41,603 nt of DNA from Prevotellaceae bacterium (GTDB taxonomy: Bacteria > Bacteroidota > Bacteroidia > Bacteroidales > Paludibacteraceae), in NCBI GenBank assembly GCA_020636695.1, contig JACJXJ010000012.1:1-41603 (forward strand), in the 5' to 3' direction. The notes below the pieces were generated by a model that saw only the letters and a list, made by a program, of their open reading frames with translations, did no database searches and was not told the DNA's origin. Shown piece by piece: positions 26,645 through 35,318 of this stretch. The translations under genes were made by a program, and so were the position numbers. Numbering within the stretch: position 1 is the first letter of the stretch; each line of letters begins with the position of its first letter.

Positions 26645-26974
26645 TTATTTTGCAGGAGCTGGTTCTTCAAATGGAGCAGCTTCCGATTGTGCAGCAGTTT
26701 CTTGTGCAGCTTGCGCTTCGTCTGCAATAGCAGAAGTGGCAGCTTCTGTGTGGTTTTTAGCAAAACCTGCTGCTAATACGCTACAAAGAACAATAACTGA
26801 AACCAATGTCCAAGTGGCTTTTTCCAAGAAATCGGTTGTTTTGCGAACACCCATAATTTGGTTTGAGCTTGAAAAACTAGATGCAAGACCACCACCTTTT
26901 GAGTTTTGTACTAACACGATTAATACTAAAATAATCGACGCTACAACAGCGAGAATGGTTAAAAATAAGTACAT
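26645..26974 (-). CDS. secG: Preprotein translocase subunit SecG
   Basis: SecG is the small two-span subunit of the SecYEG channel. From MYLFLTILAVVASIILVL (start 26974) the protein has 109 residues: helix 1, the conserved cytoplasmic loop VQNSKGGGLASSFSSSNQIMG, helix 2 (TWTLVSVIVLCSVLAAGF), then an Ala/Glu/Pro-rich tail common in Bacteroidetes. An upstream in-frame ATG at 27034 would add 20 polar residues and lies at the predicted transcription start, so it is rejected. A promoter just upstream separates it from lptE. Confidence 0.95.
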   Translation of the reverse strand: MYLFLTILAVVASIILVLIVLVQNSKGGGLASSFSSSNQIMGVRKTTDFLEKATWTLVSVIVLCSVLAAGFAKNHTEAATSAIADEAQAAQETAAQSEAAPFEEPAPAK

Positions 26975-27031
26975 GTTGCTAAATTTATTTGTTGTTTTTA
27001 TGATTTCATGCTGCCGATAAAAATCGGACTG

Positions 27032-27063
27032 CAAAGTAAATACTTTTTTTCGGATATTTCAAA
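27032..27063 (-). promoter_or_regulatory. Promoter of secG
   Basis: Minus strand: TTTG (27063-27060), a 20-nt spacer, TTACTTTG (27039-27032; 7 of 8). Confidence 0.7.
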
Positions 27064-27116
27064 TTTAAAACGCCTTAATATCTGATTTTCTGTTGATGAA
27101 GGGTTCTTTTGTGCGT

Positions 27117-27626
27117 TTACCAATTCGCCACGGTGGCATTGTAAACATTGTCTACTATTTCATCAATCATCTCAGTGACCAATTGGTCTTGCACACTTTC
27201 TAATGTCGAAGTGCTTGGAAATGTTCTGTTTGCACTAAATGTGCGTTCAAAATTTTCTTCTGTATTGGTATTATTGGTGAATCGTACGCGTACGGTCATG
27301 GTCAATCGTGTTTCGGCGGCATACGAGTCGGAACCAATAGAGAGCGGTGTCAACGTGTAACCTGTAATTTCACCTTCTAGCTGTAAGTCGCCATTGCGTT
27401 TGAGCAGTGCTAAACGTGTTTGTTTGGTGTACGCATCTTTGAGGGCTTCGTTGAACGACGTGACCATCGGCGGATACACCAACGTGGCTTGATTCGTAAA
27501 ATCGACCACCGCGATGCTTCGTACTTTCGAGTAATCGATAGAAGCACCGTTGAATTTGTACGAAATACTGCAAGAGCTTGCCAGTAAAACGCTTATGATT
27601 GAGAGAATAACGAGTTTTTTAGTCAT
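27117..27626 (-). CDS. lptE: LPS assembly lipoprotein LptE
   Basis: LptE plugs and helps fold the LptD barrel that inserts LPS into the outer membrane. The 169-residue protein has a lipoprotein signal with the lipidated Cys19 (LLASSCSIS) and the Bacteroidetes LptE body (YKFNGASIDYSKVRSIAVVD, LLKRNGDLQLEGEITGYT). Bacteroidetes LptE is only weakly similar to that of E. coli. It lies 7 bp after the sigma-54 activator gene and before secG, an order I recall from other Bacteroidales. Its role complements the lipid A genes at 17664-20900. Confidence 0.87.
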   Translation of the reverse strand: MTKKLVILSIISVLLASSCSISYKFNGASIDYSKVRSIAVVDFTNQATLVYPPMVTSFNEALKDAYTKQTRLALLKRNGDLQLEGEITGYTLTPLSIGSDSYAAETRLTMTVRVRFTNNTNTEENFERTFSANRTFPSTSTLESVQDQLVTEMIDEIVDNVYNATVANW

Positions 27627-27633
27627 AACGTTA

Positions 27634-28878
27634 TTATTCGAGTCCGTATTCTTTTATTTTACGATAGAGTGTGCGTTCCGATATTTTTAAATCCTGTGCT
27701 GCATACTTCCGTTTGCCATTGTGGCGTTCGAGGGCTTTGATGATAATCTCTTTTTCGGCATCAATGAGCGAAAGCGATTCTTCTACATACTCTTCGGTAT
27801 CTTCTACGTGATGATTGTGCAAAATTTTACCTTTGCTCAATGGCGTTACTAAATTGATAACTTCGTTTTGCGGTTCTTGTTTTTCTACAAACGGCTGTTC
27901 GGCGGTGTCGCTGAAGTGTGGTTGGTAGTTGTGCGCAGGTTCATTCGACATAATATCATTGACCAACTTTTTCAAGTCGTTCATGTCTTTTTTCATGTCG
28001 AACAACACTTGATAGAGAATTTCACGCTCGCTATTAAACGATTTTTGCTCTTGTTGATGCGACATCAGCACAGGCAATGTGCTCGATTCTTGATCGGGCA
28101 AGTAGGCACGTAAACTTTCAGGGGTAATGGTGCGTTCTTGTTCAATCACAGAAATCTGTTCGGTGATGTTTTTAAGTTGACGAATATTACCTTTCCAGTA
28201 GTAGTTTTTCAGCATGAGCTGTGCATCATCCGTGAGTTTGATGACTGGCATTTTGTATTTCTCTGCAAAATCGGTAGCGAATTTACGGAACAACAGCAAA
28301 ATGTCGTCTTTACGTTCGCGCAACGGCGGAATGTAAATAGGCACGGCATTCAAACGATAATATAAATCCTCGCGGAAACGACCATTACGAATGGCTTCTT
28401 GCATATTTAAATTGGTGGCTGCTACTACGCGCACATTGGTTTTTTGCACTTTCGATGAACCCACACGCATAAATTCGCCAGCTTCTAAAACGCGCAACAA
28501 TCGCACTTGTGTAGAAAGTGGCAATTCGCCCACTTCGTCGAGAAAAATAGTGCCGCCATCGGCTACTTCAAAATAACCTTTACGGTCGGATGTGGCGCTT
28601 GTAAAAGCACCTTTTTCGTGTCCAAATAGTTCGGAATCGATGGTGCCTTCGGGTATAGCTCCGCAGTTCACAGCAATGTAAGCATTGTGTTTGCGGTGGC
28701 TGTATTGATGAATAATTTGTGGAAACGTTTCTTTACCAACGCCGCTTTCGCCTGTAATAAGTACCGACAAATCGGTAGCTGATACTTGTACAGCAACGTC
28801 GATAGCGCGATTCAACGCCGATGAAATACCAATGATTCCAAAGCGCTGTTTTACAGATTGAATTTCTGATGTTTGCAT
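27634..28878 (-). CDS. Sigma-54-dependent transcriptional activator without receiver domain
   Basis: A 414-residue NtrC-type activator lacking an N-terminal regulatory domain; the AAA+ module begins almost at once. Walker A GESGVGKE (43-50), sigma-54-contacting loop GAFTSA (90-95), Walker B GGTIFLDEVGE (108-118), sensor region RFREDLYYRLNAVPI. After a low-complexity linker (about 265-365) there is a C-terminal Fis-type helix-turn-helix (NGKRKYAAQDLKISERTLYRKIKEYGLE region). It is co-transcribed with lptE. Without a receiver or GAF domain it is probably controlled by level or a partner protein. Targets are unknown. Confidence 0.93.
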   Translation of the reverse strand: MQTSEIQSVKQRFGIIGISSALNRAIDVAVQVSATDLSVLITGESGVGKETFPQIIHQYSHRKHNAYIAVNCGAIPEGTIDSELFGHEKGAFTSATSDRKGYFEVADGGTIFLDEVGELPLSTQVRLLRVLEAGEFMRVGSSKVQKTNVRVVAATNLNMQEAIRNGRFREDLYYRLNAVPIYIPPLRERKDDILLLFRKFATDFAEKYKMPVIKLTDDAQLMLKNYYWKGNIRQLKNITEQISVIEQERTITPESLRAYLPDQESSTLPVLMSHQQEQKSFNSEREILYQVLFDMKKDMNDLKKLVNDIMSNEPAHNYQPHFSDTAEQPFVEKQEPQNEVINLVTPLSKGKILHNHHVEDTEEYVEESLSLIDAEKEIIIKALERHNGKRKYAAQDLKISERTLYRKIKEYGLE

Positions 28879-28906
28879 AAAACTGCTATTTTTTCAGTAA
28901 GACTGA

Positions 28907-28938
28907 CAAAATTACATATTTTTATTGAATAGCGCAAT
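28907..28938 (-). promoter_or_regulatory. Promoter of the sigma-54 activator-lptE unit
   Basis: Minus strand: ATTG (28938-28935), a 20-nt spacer, TAATTTTG (28914-28907; perfect -7). Confidence 0.75.
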
Positions 28939-28968
28939 TTTTTTTGTAAAAAGCAGTGTTAATAGACT

Positions 28969-29722
28969 TTAAATCGTTAATTTGAGGTCGTCGTAAGCGA
29001 TGTGTACGTTTTTCGGTAGCTCCTTTTGTCGCTCGGCATGTAGTCCAAAATGGTGACTCATGTGAATTAAATACGCCTGTTTTGGTTGTATGCGTTCTAT
29101 CTGTTGCAATGCTTCGGCTACAGTTTCGTGCGATGGATGCGGTTTGTCGCGTAGTGCATCAATAACCAGTACGTCGAGGTTGGCTAGTTTTGCGTATTCG
29201 CTCTCAGGAATCGTGCTAACGTCCGTCAGATATGCCATATTTCGATGCGAAAACCTAAAATAGGCAATTTACCTGTGTAATTCGAATGGGTTGTATATGA
29301 ACGCCTTCTACGGTAAACGAATCGAGCGTGATGGTGTTAAGTTGTAGATTAGGCACACCTGGGTATTTTTGTGCTGTGAAACAATACGGCAAGCGGATTT
29401 GAATGGCGTTGCATACGTTCTGTTCGGCATACAAATGTACGTCGCCAAATTTGGAATAAGGTCGTAAATCGTCGATACCACCCACGTGGTCGTAATGCTC
29501 ATGGGTAATCAATACTGCATCGAGTTTGCCAAATGGTTTATTCAGCATTTGCTGACGAAAATCGGGTCCACAATCTATCAAGATTTGTTTCCCTTCTGTT
29601 TCAATCAGAATGGATGATCGTAACCGTTTGTCTTTGGGGTCGGGCGATTGGCAAACAGCGCACTGGCATCCAATTTCTGGAACGCCCGTGGAGGTGCCCG
29701 TGCCTAAAAATATAATATTCAT
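28969..29722 (-). CDS. Metallo-beta-lactamase-fold hydrolase, PhnP-like, two apparent frameshifts
   Basis: A hydrolase of about 250 residues. The N-terminal part starts MNIIFLGTGTSTGVPEIGC at 29722 and has the zinc motif THEHYDHVGGIDDLRPY plus CQCAVCQSPDPKDKRLRSS, a Cys cluster typical of PhnP-like phosphodiesterases. Two shifts near 29272 and 29242 bridge to MAYLTDVSTIPES, VLVIDALRDKPHPSH and IHMSHHFGLHAE, supplying the later zinc ligands. A cyclic-phosphate phosphodiesterase activity is plausible by family; no phn genes are nearby. An upstream in-frame ATG (29887) is rejected because it runs through the promoter and the preceding gene's terminator. Confidence 0.85.
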
Positions 29723-29744
29723 AGTATGAAGTGCATTTGTGCCA

Positions 29745-29776
29745 CAAAGGTAATATTCTAATGAGTGAAAAACAAA
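29745..29776 (-). promoter_or_regulatory. Promoter of the PhnP-like gene
   Basis: Minus strand: TTTG (29776-29773), a 20-nt spacer, TACCTTTG (29752-29745). The -33 overlaps the T-tract of the upstream terminator. Confidence 0.75.
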
Positions 29777-29814
29777 AAAAGCCCAACAAACTGTTCTGTT
29801 TATTGGGCCTTTTT
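29774..29814 (-). terminator. Terminator of the thiamine receptor gene
   Basis: Stem TTGGGC / GCCCAA with a bulged C and flanking A/T pairs, followed on the minus strand by a seven-T run, 15 bp after the receptor stop. Confidence 0.75.
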
Positions 29815-29829
29815 GTTTCAAATTTGGTT

Positions 29830-32079
29830 TTAGAATGTGACACTTACGCCTGCATGAACATTTAAGCCAGCTTGCGCATAGTACCAAGGTGTGTATTTTT
29901 GATTGGCTGCTGAATAATCGCCGTTAGCGCCTGAAAAATAGCTGTAACTGCCTCCATTTGACACATACATAGTATTAAATAAGTTATTCATTTGTACCGA
30001 GAATGTCACATCTTTCACTATTTTTTTGTTAGGTAGCGTGTAGGCTAAACGTAAGTTAGTGACGCAATAATCGTCGAGCTTGGCAGCGTTATTATTGGTG
30101 TTATCCAAAAATTGTTCGCCTACGTAATTGGTTTGTAACGTGGCATTAAATCCTTTGATGTCCATTTGAAAACTGCTTCCTGCTGTGATGTTTGGTGAAA
30201 ACGAAATGTCTGTTGTGCCGTAATTCACCTGAACTTGTCCTCCATTTTGGTTTACCACAGGGTCGTTCCAATCTGCATCCCAATCATCCACCCAGTCGGA
30301 ATAATTTAAAATTTTGTTTTGGCTCAGTGTTACGTTTCCGTCCCAGCGCAACCAATCTAAAATTTGTACGCCACCCATTAATTCGATGCCTGCGCGGTAA
30401 CTATCTTTCACGTTTTTGGTCAAATAAGCGCCTGTGTCGCTGTATTTTCCGGTGAGTACAAGTTGGTTGTCGTAATCCATCAAGTAGAGATTAGCTCCTA
30501 CGCTAAAACGACGGTGTGAAAAGTTGTAACCGGCTTCGTAATCGTACAAGCGTTCGGCCTGTGGCACATCGTTAGGACCTGCTTCTGTGTAGTTTTTTCG
30601 ATTCGGCTCGCGGTTGGCAATTGCAAAATTGACATAGGCGTTGTGCCCATTTTTAGTGTACGAAATGCCCGCTTTCGGATTCAAAAAATGGAATGTTTCG
30701 TGTACGGGAATAGAATCCAAATCCTCATCGTTGATACCATTCAATTGATAATTAACATAGCGGTATTGCATATCACCGTAAATAGTTAAACCTTCCATGA
30801 TTTCCCAATCAGCTTTTAAGTACGTGTTTGCCTCGAATTTATTACCATGATTGCGGTAATATTCATAATCTTTTGGAATGCTTTGGTCGTAGGTGCGGAC
30901 CCAAAGAACATTTCCGAAATGGTCGCCCATGTAATTATTTACGGCTCCACCTAATGACGCATTTACCTTTTTGCTGGTATAATTAAGAGCTACTACGCCT
31001 CCAAAGAAATCGTTTTGTAACTGTTTTTGTCGTACGATATCCGATTTTTTTACGGTATTGCCAAGTGTGTCGGTAAAGTTTGGTAAGCCGTATGATTTGA
31101 ATTTTGCACTAGCCTTGTATTGTTCATAGTAGCCTTTGCCATGGGTGTAATGCAGCGCACCATTGATATTCCACTGTGCATTGAATAGATGTGACACGTG
31201 TAATTGCACGTGTTGTTGAGCGTAGTTGTCGGTTTGATTGTTGTAAAACGCTTCGTTTCCATTGTCGTCGATGTAGCGACCAGCAGGATTGTAGCGGCGG
31301 TTGGTTGCCAATTGCTCCGCGCTGATACCATCCCAAGCCATGTAGGTTTTTTCGGCTCCACCGAATGTCATTAATTTCACCATGGTGTTAGTACCATACC
31401 AAGCGCCCGAGGCGTAGTATGAATAGAGATCGGATGCTGCGCGTTCCAAGTAACCATCGCTGTTTACTTTGGAAAAGCGAGCGTCGAAAGCAAAACCATT
31501 TTTTAATAAACCCGTGCTTATTTTAGCACTTTCGCGAAAGGTGTTGTACATACCACCGTTAAATGTGAGGGTGGCAAATGGTTCTAATGTTGCCTTTTCT
31601 GTTTGCATATTCACCGAAGCTCCAAAAGCGGCTGCACCATTGGTGGAAGTTCCTACGCCTCGTTGCACATGAACACTGTTCATTGACGATGCTAAATCGG
31701 TCATGTTTACCCAAAATACGGTTTGTGATTCGGCATCATTGAGTGGAATTCCATTTACCGTCATGTTGATGCGATTTTGGTCGGTTCCACGCACACGAAA
31801 ATAGGTGTAGCCAACACCCAAACCATCATCAGAAGTTACCACCAACGAAGGCGTTGTTGTGAGCAAATACGGCAAATTAACGCCTGTGTTTTGCTGTTGT
31901 AACTCTTCAGGCGTGAATGTTTTGGTGGTCAGTGGCGTTTGATTGCCAAGACGCGTAGAAGAAACAATAATTTCTTCTAATTCGCCTTTCATCGAAATGG
32001 AATCTGTGGCTTCTTTTTGCGCCCAAAGTGCGCTAGCCATGAGTGGCAGTGCAAGCACTGCGAGTAGTTTTTTTTGCAT
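29830..32079 (-). CDS. TonB-dependent receptor, predicted thiamine transporter (OMR1 type)
   Basis: A 749-residue outer-membrane receptor: signal peptide MQKKLLAVLALPLMASALWAQ, plug domain (about 35-150, with EEIIVSSTRLGNQTPL and YFRVRGTDQNRINMTVNGIP), then a 22-strand-size barrel ending in the aromatic signature GVSVTF. No N-terminal carboxypeptidase-like domain, so it is not SusC type. A TPP riboswitch lies in its 5' UTR, and riboswitch-controlled TonB receptors in Bacteroidetes are known as predicted thiamine importers. The usual partners pnuT and thiamine pyrophosphokinase do not follow; the next gene is a separate PhnP-like unit. Substrate is inferred from the riboswitch. Confidence 0.9.
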   Translation of the reverse strand: MQKKLLAVLALPLMASALWAQKEATDSISMKGELEEIIVSSTRLGNQTPLTTKTFTPEELQQQNTGVNLPYLLTTTPSLVVTSDDGLGVGYTYFRVRGTDQNRINMTVNGIPLNDAESQTVFWVNMTDLASSMNSVHVQRGVGTSTNGAAAFGASVNMQTEKATLEPFATLTFNGGMYNTFRESAKISTGLLKNGFAFDARFSKVNSDGYLERAASDLYSYYASGAWYGTNTMVKLMTFGGAEKTYMAWDGISAEQLATNRRYNPAGRYIDDNGNEAFYNNQTDNYAQQHVQLHVSHLFNAQWNINGALHYTHGKGYYEQYKASAKFKSYGLPNFTDTLGNTVKKSDIVRQKQLQNDFFGGVVALNYTSKKVNASLGGAVNNYMGDHFGNVLWVRTYDQSIPKDYEYYRNHGNKFEANTYLKADWEIMEGLTIYGDMQYRYVNYQLNGINDEDLDSIPVHETFHFLNPKAGISYTKNGHNAYVNFAIANREPNRKNYTEAGPNDVPQAERLYDYEAGYNFSHRRFSVGANLYLMDYDNQLVLTGKYSDTGAYLTKNVKDSYRAGIELMGGVQILDWLRWDGNVTLSQNKILNYSDWVDDWDADWNDPVVNQNGGQVQVNYGTTDISFSPNITAGSSFQMDIKGFNATLQTNYVGEQFLDNTNNNAAKLDDYCVTNLRLAYTLPNKKIVKDVTFSVQMNNLFNTMYVSNGGSYSYFSGANGDYSAANQKYTPWYYAQAGLNVHAGVSVTF

Positions 32080-32095
32080 ATAGCTTTGAATTTAT

Positions 32096-32128
32096 GAAAA
32101 ATCCATTTGTTTTTTTTGTGGATTTTTC
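32096..32128 (-). promoter_or_regulatory. Hairpin just before the thiamine receptor start (candidate expression platform)
   Basis: A 10-bp perfect stem (GAAAAATCCA / TGGATTTTTC) with a 13-nt A-rich loop, 17 nt before the ATG. No free T-tract follows, so translation control is more likely than termination (inference). Confidence 0.4.
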
Positions 32129-32255
32129 GAGTTAAACAAAACTACATACGCAGGGAAAAGTAGATTCAAGTTTATAGACCTAACGACGATAACCAAATTA
32201 ATGGTCGTCGGCTGTTGACTTGAAAACTACTTAAGGTGGAGAATTTTTTTTAACT

Positions 32256-32325
32256 TTTTCCCTTCGCAGCATTACCCGCGCAGGTTCAAAGGGTGTAATC
32301 TCAGCCTAAAAAGGCACCCCTAAGC
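32256..32325 (-). promoter_or_regulatory. TPP riboswitch aptamer
   Basis: Read on the minus strand, the conserved blocks appear in order: AGGGGTGCC, GGCTGAGAT, ACACCCTTTGAACCTG, GGGTAATGC, GCGAAGGGA. This is the THI-box consensus of the thiamine pyrophosphate aptamer. It lies about 180 nt before the TonB receptor start, with its own promoter upstream. Confidence 0.97.
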
Positions 32326-32363
32326 ATGTAGATAAGAAGTTTTTACACTTCTGAAATCGACGG

Positions 32364-32395
32364 CAAAGGTAAGTCTTTTTTGGATATGGCGCAAC
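32364..32395 (-). promoter_or_regulatory. Promoter of the TPP riboswitch-receptor transcript
   Basis: Minus strand: GTTG (32395-32392), a 20-nt spacer, TACCTTTG (32371-32364). Transcription starts about 30 nt before the aptamer. Confidence 0.75.
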
Positions 32396-32431
32396 AGTCC
32401 TGTTTTTTTATTCAAACTGTGTCTAAATAAT

Positions 32432-32462
32432 TTTCAGAATCAACCTAAAATATGTAACTTTG
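32432..32462 (+). promoter_or_regulatory. Promoter of gldB
   Basis: TTTC (32432-32435; 3 of 4), a 19-nt spacer, TAACTTTG (32455-32462). Divergent from the riboswitch promoter about 60 bp away. Confidence 0.6.
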
Positions 32463-32491
32463 TGACCTTTAGTTTATGGATAGTTAGCATT

Positions 32492-33499
32492 ATGAAAAAA
32501 CAACTTGTTATTCTATTTTTAGTCGGTTTGGCGCTTGCTGCGTGTGCTCCTGAGAAGCGAAAAGCAGATACGTCTGATAGTAATTTGGAGATTAAAATTG
32601 GTCGCTTCGACCAAGATTTTTGGGCGATGAAAGGTCAGGATCTTCCTGCTGCTTTGGCGCATGTTGATTCCTTGTATCCCGATTTTTTGCCCATCTATTT
32701 AGAGCGTGTGGTGCAGTTTGGTAAAAAAGATGATTCGCTTACTGTGTTTACCTTACAAAAGTTTTTTGCCGACACCGCCGTAATTCATTTGTATGGCGAT
32801 GCACTTCGTGCGTATCAACATATTGAACCTATCGAAGCCGATTTGACACAAGCATTTCGACGTGCTAACTATTTCTTTCCTGATAAAAAAACACCTCGTT
32901 TTTACATGCATGTGTCGGGTTTAAATCAGAGTGTTGTAGTGGGTGAGGGCTTTTTGTCACTCAGTATCGATAATTATTTAGGGGAATCGTATCCGTTGTA
33001 CGAACGTGTGGGAATTTATAATTATTTGCGACAAAATATGTGTCCCGAGAAAGTGGTTCCCGATTATGTGGTGGCGTGGTTAACGAGTGAATTTCCTTTT
33101 GTGCCACGTACAGGTGAATTGATGGAGGAACTTTTATATAGAGGTAAAATTCTTTACGTGGCTTCCGTGTTATTGCCCGATGTGGATGAATCGGTTTTGA
33201 TGGGCTATACACCAGAACAGTGGAAGTGGTGTCAGAAACATGAATCGGAGATGTGGTTGACGATGATTGAAGGTAAACATCTGTTTTCTCACGACAGTAT
33301 GTTGCGTGTAAAATACCTCAATGATGCACCTTTTACATCTCTATTTTCTCAGGAATCGCCAGGTAGAGCGGGGGCTTATATTGGTTGGCAAATTATTGAA
33401 AATTATATGAAAGCAAATCCCGATGTGTCGCCATTGGATTTGTTGTATAGTGTGAATGCCTCTTATATTTTACAACAATCGGGTTATGATCCACGTTAA
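32492..33499 (+). CDS. gldB: Gliding-motility lipoprotein GldB-like
   Basis: A 335-residue lipoprotein with signal MKKQLVILFLVGLALAAC (lipid Cys18). The body matches GldB: IKIGRFDQDFWAM near the start, QKFFADTAVIHLYGDALRAY, FYMHVSGLNQSVVVGEGFL and PGRAGAYIGWQIIENYM near the end. GldB is required for gliding in flavobacteria and is conserved in non-gliding Bacteroidales with unknown role, so motility should not be concluded. The start at 32492 is chosen over 32462 because it begins the lipoprotein signal and leaves room for the promoter. Confidence 0.87.
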   Translation: MKKQLVILFLVGLALAACAPEKRKADTSDSNLEIKIGRFDQDFWAMKGQDLPAALAHVDSLYPDFLPIYLERVVQFGKKDDSLTVFTLQKFFADTAVIHLYGDALRAYQHIEPIEADLTQAFRRANYFFPDKKTPRFYMHVSGLNQSVVVGEGFLSLSIDNYLGESYPLYERVGIYNYLRQNMCPEKVVPDYVVAWLTSEFPFVPRTGELMEELLYRGKILYVASVLLPDVDESVLMGYTPEQWKWCQKHESEMWLTMIEGKHLFSHDSMLRVKYLNDAPFTSLFSQESPGRAGAYIGWQIIENYMKANPDVSPLDLLYSVNASYILQQSGYDPR

Positions 33500-33508
33500 T
33501 TTAGCAGT

Positions 33509-33973
33509 ATGATGACATTGGACGAAGAGAAAAAATTGGCACATGATATTTTGACCGACTATTTGTCAGCGAAACGCATGCGCAAAACCCCAGAACGGTT
33601 CCGACTATTGGATGTTATTTACGATCAACAAGAGCATTTTTCGGCCGATGAGTTAGTGTTGCTCATGCCCAGTGAATTTAAGGTGAGTCGTGCTACGGTG
33701 TATAATTCGTTGGAGTTGTTTGTGGAATGTCAGTTGGTGGTGAAACATCAGTTTGACAAACAGCACATTGAATATGAAAAGGTGACGAGTAACTCCACAC
33801 ATCATCATCGTATTTGTACCCGTTGTGGTTCAGTGCGGGAATTTACCGATTTAAAACTCAAAAAAGCGATTCAGAGTCGTACGTTTAATGCGTTTCAAGT
33901 CACCCATTATTCGCTTTATTTGTATGGTGTTTGTAAAAAATGTGCCACCAAATATAGAGCACAGAAACAGTAA
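33509..33973 (+). CDS. Fur-family transcriptional regulator
   Basis: A 154-residue metal-responsive repressor: N-terminal winged helix (MRKTPERFRLLDVIYDQQEH, then VSRATVYNSLELF) and C-terminal dimerisation domain with STHHHRICTRCGSVREFTD and CKKC, giving His/Cys metal sites. The two CxxC pairs suggest structural zinc. Fur, Zur and PerR cannot be told apart with confidence from sequence alone. It lies 9 bp after gldB in the same direction and may be co-transcribed. No Fur-box-like 19-bp palindrome was noticed nearby. Confidence 0.92.
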   Translation: MMTLDEEKKLAHDILTDYLSAKRMRKTPERFRLLDVIYDQQEHFSADELVLLMPSEFKVSRATVYNSLELFVECQLVVKHQFDKQHIEYEKVTSNSTHHHRICTRCGSVREFTDLKLKKAIQSRTFNAFQVTHYSLYLYGVCKKCATKYRAQKQ

Positions 33974-34058
33974 TTTTGGCAGAAATTATCGTTGGCAGGT
34001 ATTTTGATACTTAAACCAAGAAATAGATATTTTATTAATTTTAAAAACATTGAGAATT

Positions 34059-34739
34059 ATGACACTTTATTGGGTTCTTTTTATTGGAATAGCGGTTGTG
34101 AGTTGGATAGTTCAAGCGTCACTCACATCGAAATTTAAAAAATATTCAAAAATAACATTGCCTAGTGGTATGACCGGTGCCGATGTGGCTCGTAAAATGT
34201 TGCGCGATAATGGCATTACGGATGTAACCGTGACTGCTACAGGTGGAACACTCACGGACCATTACAATCCTGCTACCAAAACGGTGAATTTAAGCGAAGG
34301 CGTTTATGGTTCTGCTAGTGTAGCTGCTGCAGCTGTAGCTGCTCACGAATGTGGACACGCCGTCCAACACGCCGTTGGTTATGCTCCCTTGAAAATGCGT
34401 TCAGCGTTAGTACCTGTAGTGAGTTTCTCTTCTAAATGGGTGATGTGGATTTTGTTGGGCGGTATGTTATTGATTAATAGTTTCCCTCAACTTATGCTTG
34501 CAGGTATTGTGCTATTTGCACTGACCACTTTGTTCAGTTTTATTACGTTACCTGTAGAAATTAACGCCAGTAAACGTGCGTTGGTTTGGCTTAATAGTGC
34601 TGGTGTAACCAATGTGGAAACTCACGATAAAGCCGAAGATGCTTTGCGTTCGGCTGCTTATACGTATGTAGTGGCAGCTTTGGGTTCGTTGGCTACGCTG
34701 TTGTATTATGTCATGATTTTTATGGGACGTCGCGATTAA
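34059..34739 (+). CDS. Membrane zinc metallopeptidase, YugP-like (Zn_peptidase_2)
   Basis: A 226-residue membrane protein with an N-terminal helix (TLYWVLFIGIAVVSWIV), the zinc-binding HECGH motif in AAVAAHECGHAVQHAVGYAP (about residue 100), two central hydrophobic segments (SKWVMWILLGGMLLI and LMLAGIVLFALTTLF), the conserved LPVEINASKRAL block and a C-terminal span. It matches the YugP-like peptidase family; substrates are unknown. ATG at 34059 is preferred to an upstream TTG three codons earlier. Confidence 0.92.
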   Translation: MTLYWVLFIGIAVVSWIVQASLTSKFKKYSKITLPSGMTGADVARKMLRDNGITDVTVTATGGTLTDHYNPATKTVNLSEGVYGSASVAAAAVAAHECGHAVQHAVGYAPLKMRSALVPVVSFSSKWVMWILLGGMLLINSFPQLMLAGIVLFALTTLFSFITLPVEINASKRALVWLNSAGVTNVETHDKAEDALRSAAYTYVVAALGSLATLLYYVMIFMGRRD

Positions 34740-34779
34740 TGTTGGTGTTTTTTAGTTACTCACTTATAACTTCATAACT

Positions 34780-35268
34780 ATGATTTCTATTATTGTTGCC
34801 ATCGCGCAAAACTATGCTATAGGAAAGGACAATGACTTATTGTGGCATTTGTCTGACGATTTAAAACATTTCAAAGCGTTGACTTCGGGTAATACTGTAG
34901 TTATGGGTAAACGTACGTTTTATTCATTGCCTATTCGTCCCTTGCCAAAACGTCGCAATATCGTTATTTCCGATGTGGCTGGTGAACAGATTGAAGGGTG
35001 CGATATGGCTTATTCTATCGAAGAGGCCGTTCAACTATGCCGTGCCGACGAAGAGAACTTTATTATTGGAGGCGGCAGTGTGTACAAACAGTTTATGCCG
35101 ATAGCCGATACACTCTATATTACTTGGGTTTACAAAGATTTTGAGGCGGATACATTCTATCCCGTTATTGATGAAAATGAATGGCAAGTGGTCGATCAAT
35201 CGGAACGTATGCACGACGATGCAACAGGATTGGACTTTGCCTATTTCACTTATAAACGTCGCTCGTAA
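34780..35268 (+). CDS. folA: Dihydrofolate reductase
   Basis: FolA reduces dihydrofolate with NADPH. The 162-residue protein aligns without gaps to E. coli DHFR over the first 32 residues, keeping Trp22, Asp27 (catalytic) and Phe31. The NADPH motifs are VVMGKRTFYSLP and FIIGGGSVYKQFM, and the end motif is DFAYFTYKRR. thyA, a common neighbour, is not adjacent. A -7-like TATCTTTG at 35290-35297 marks a new unit after it. Confidence 0.97.
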   Translation: MISIIVAIAQNYAIGKDNDLLWHLSDDLKHFKALTSGNTVVMGKRTFYSLPIRPLPKRRNIVISDVAGEQIEGCDMAYSIEEAVQLCRADEENFIIGGGSVYKQFMPIADTLYITWVYKDFEADTFYPVIDENEWQVVDQSERMHDDATGLDFAYFTYKRRS

Positions 35269-35318
35269 TTAATATTGGCAGAAAATCCTTATCTTTGTAA
35301 GGTACAAATAATCACTGT

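Noticed and set aside
29722..29887. Upstream start for the PhnP-like gene
   Set aside because: The extension would read through the thiamine receptor terminator and the gene's own promoter, and has no family similarity.
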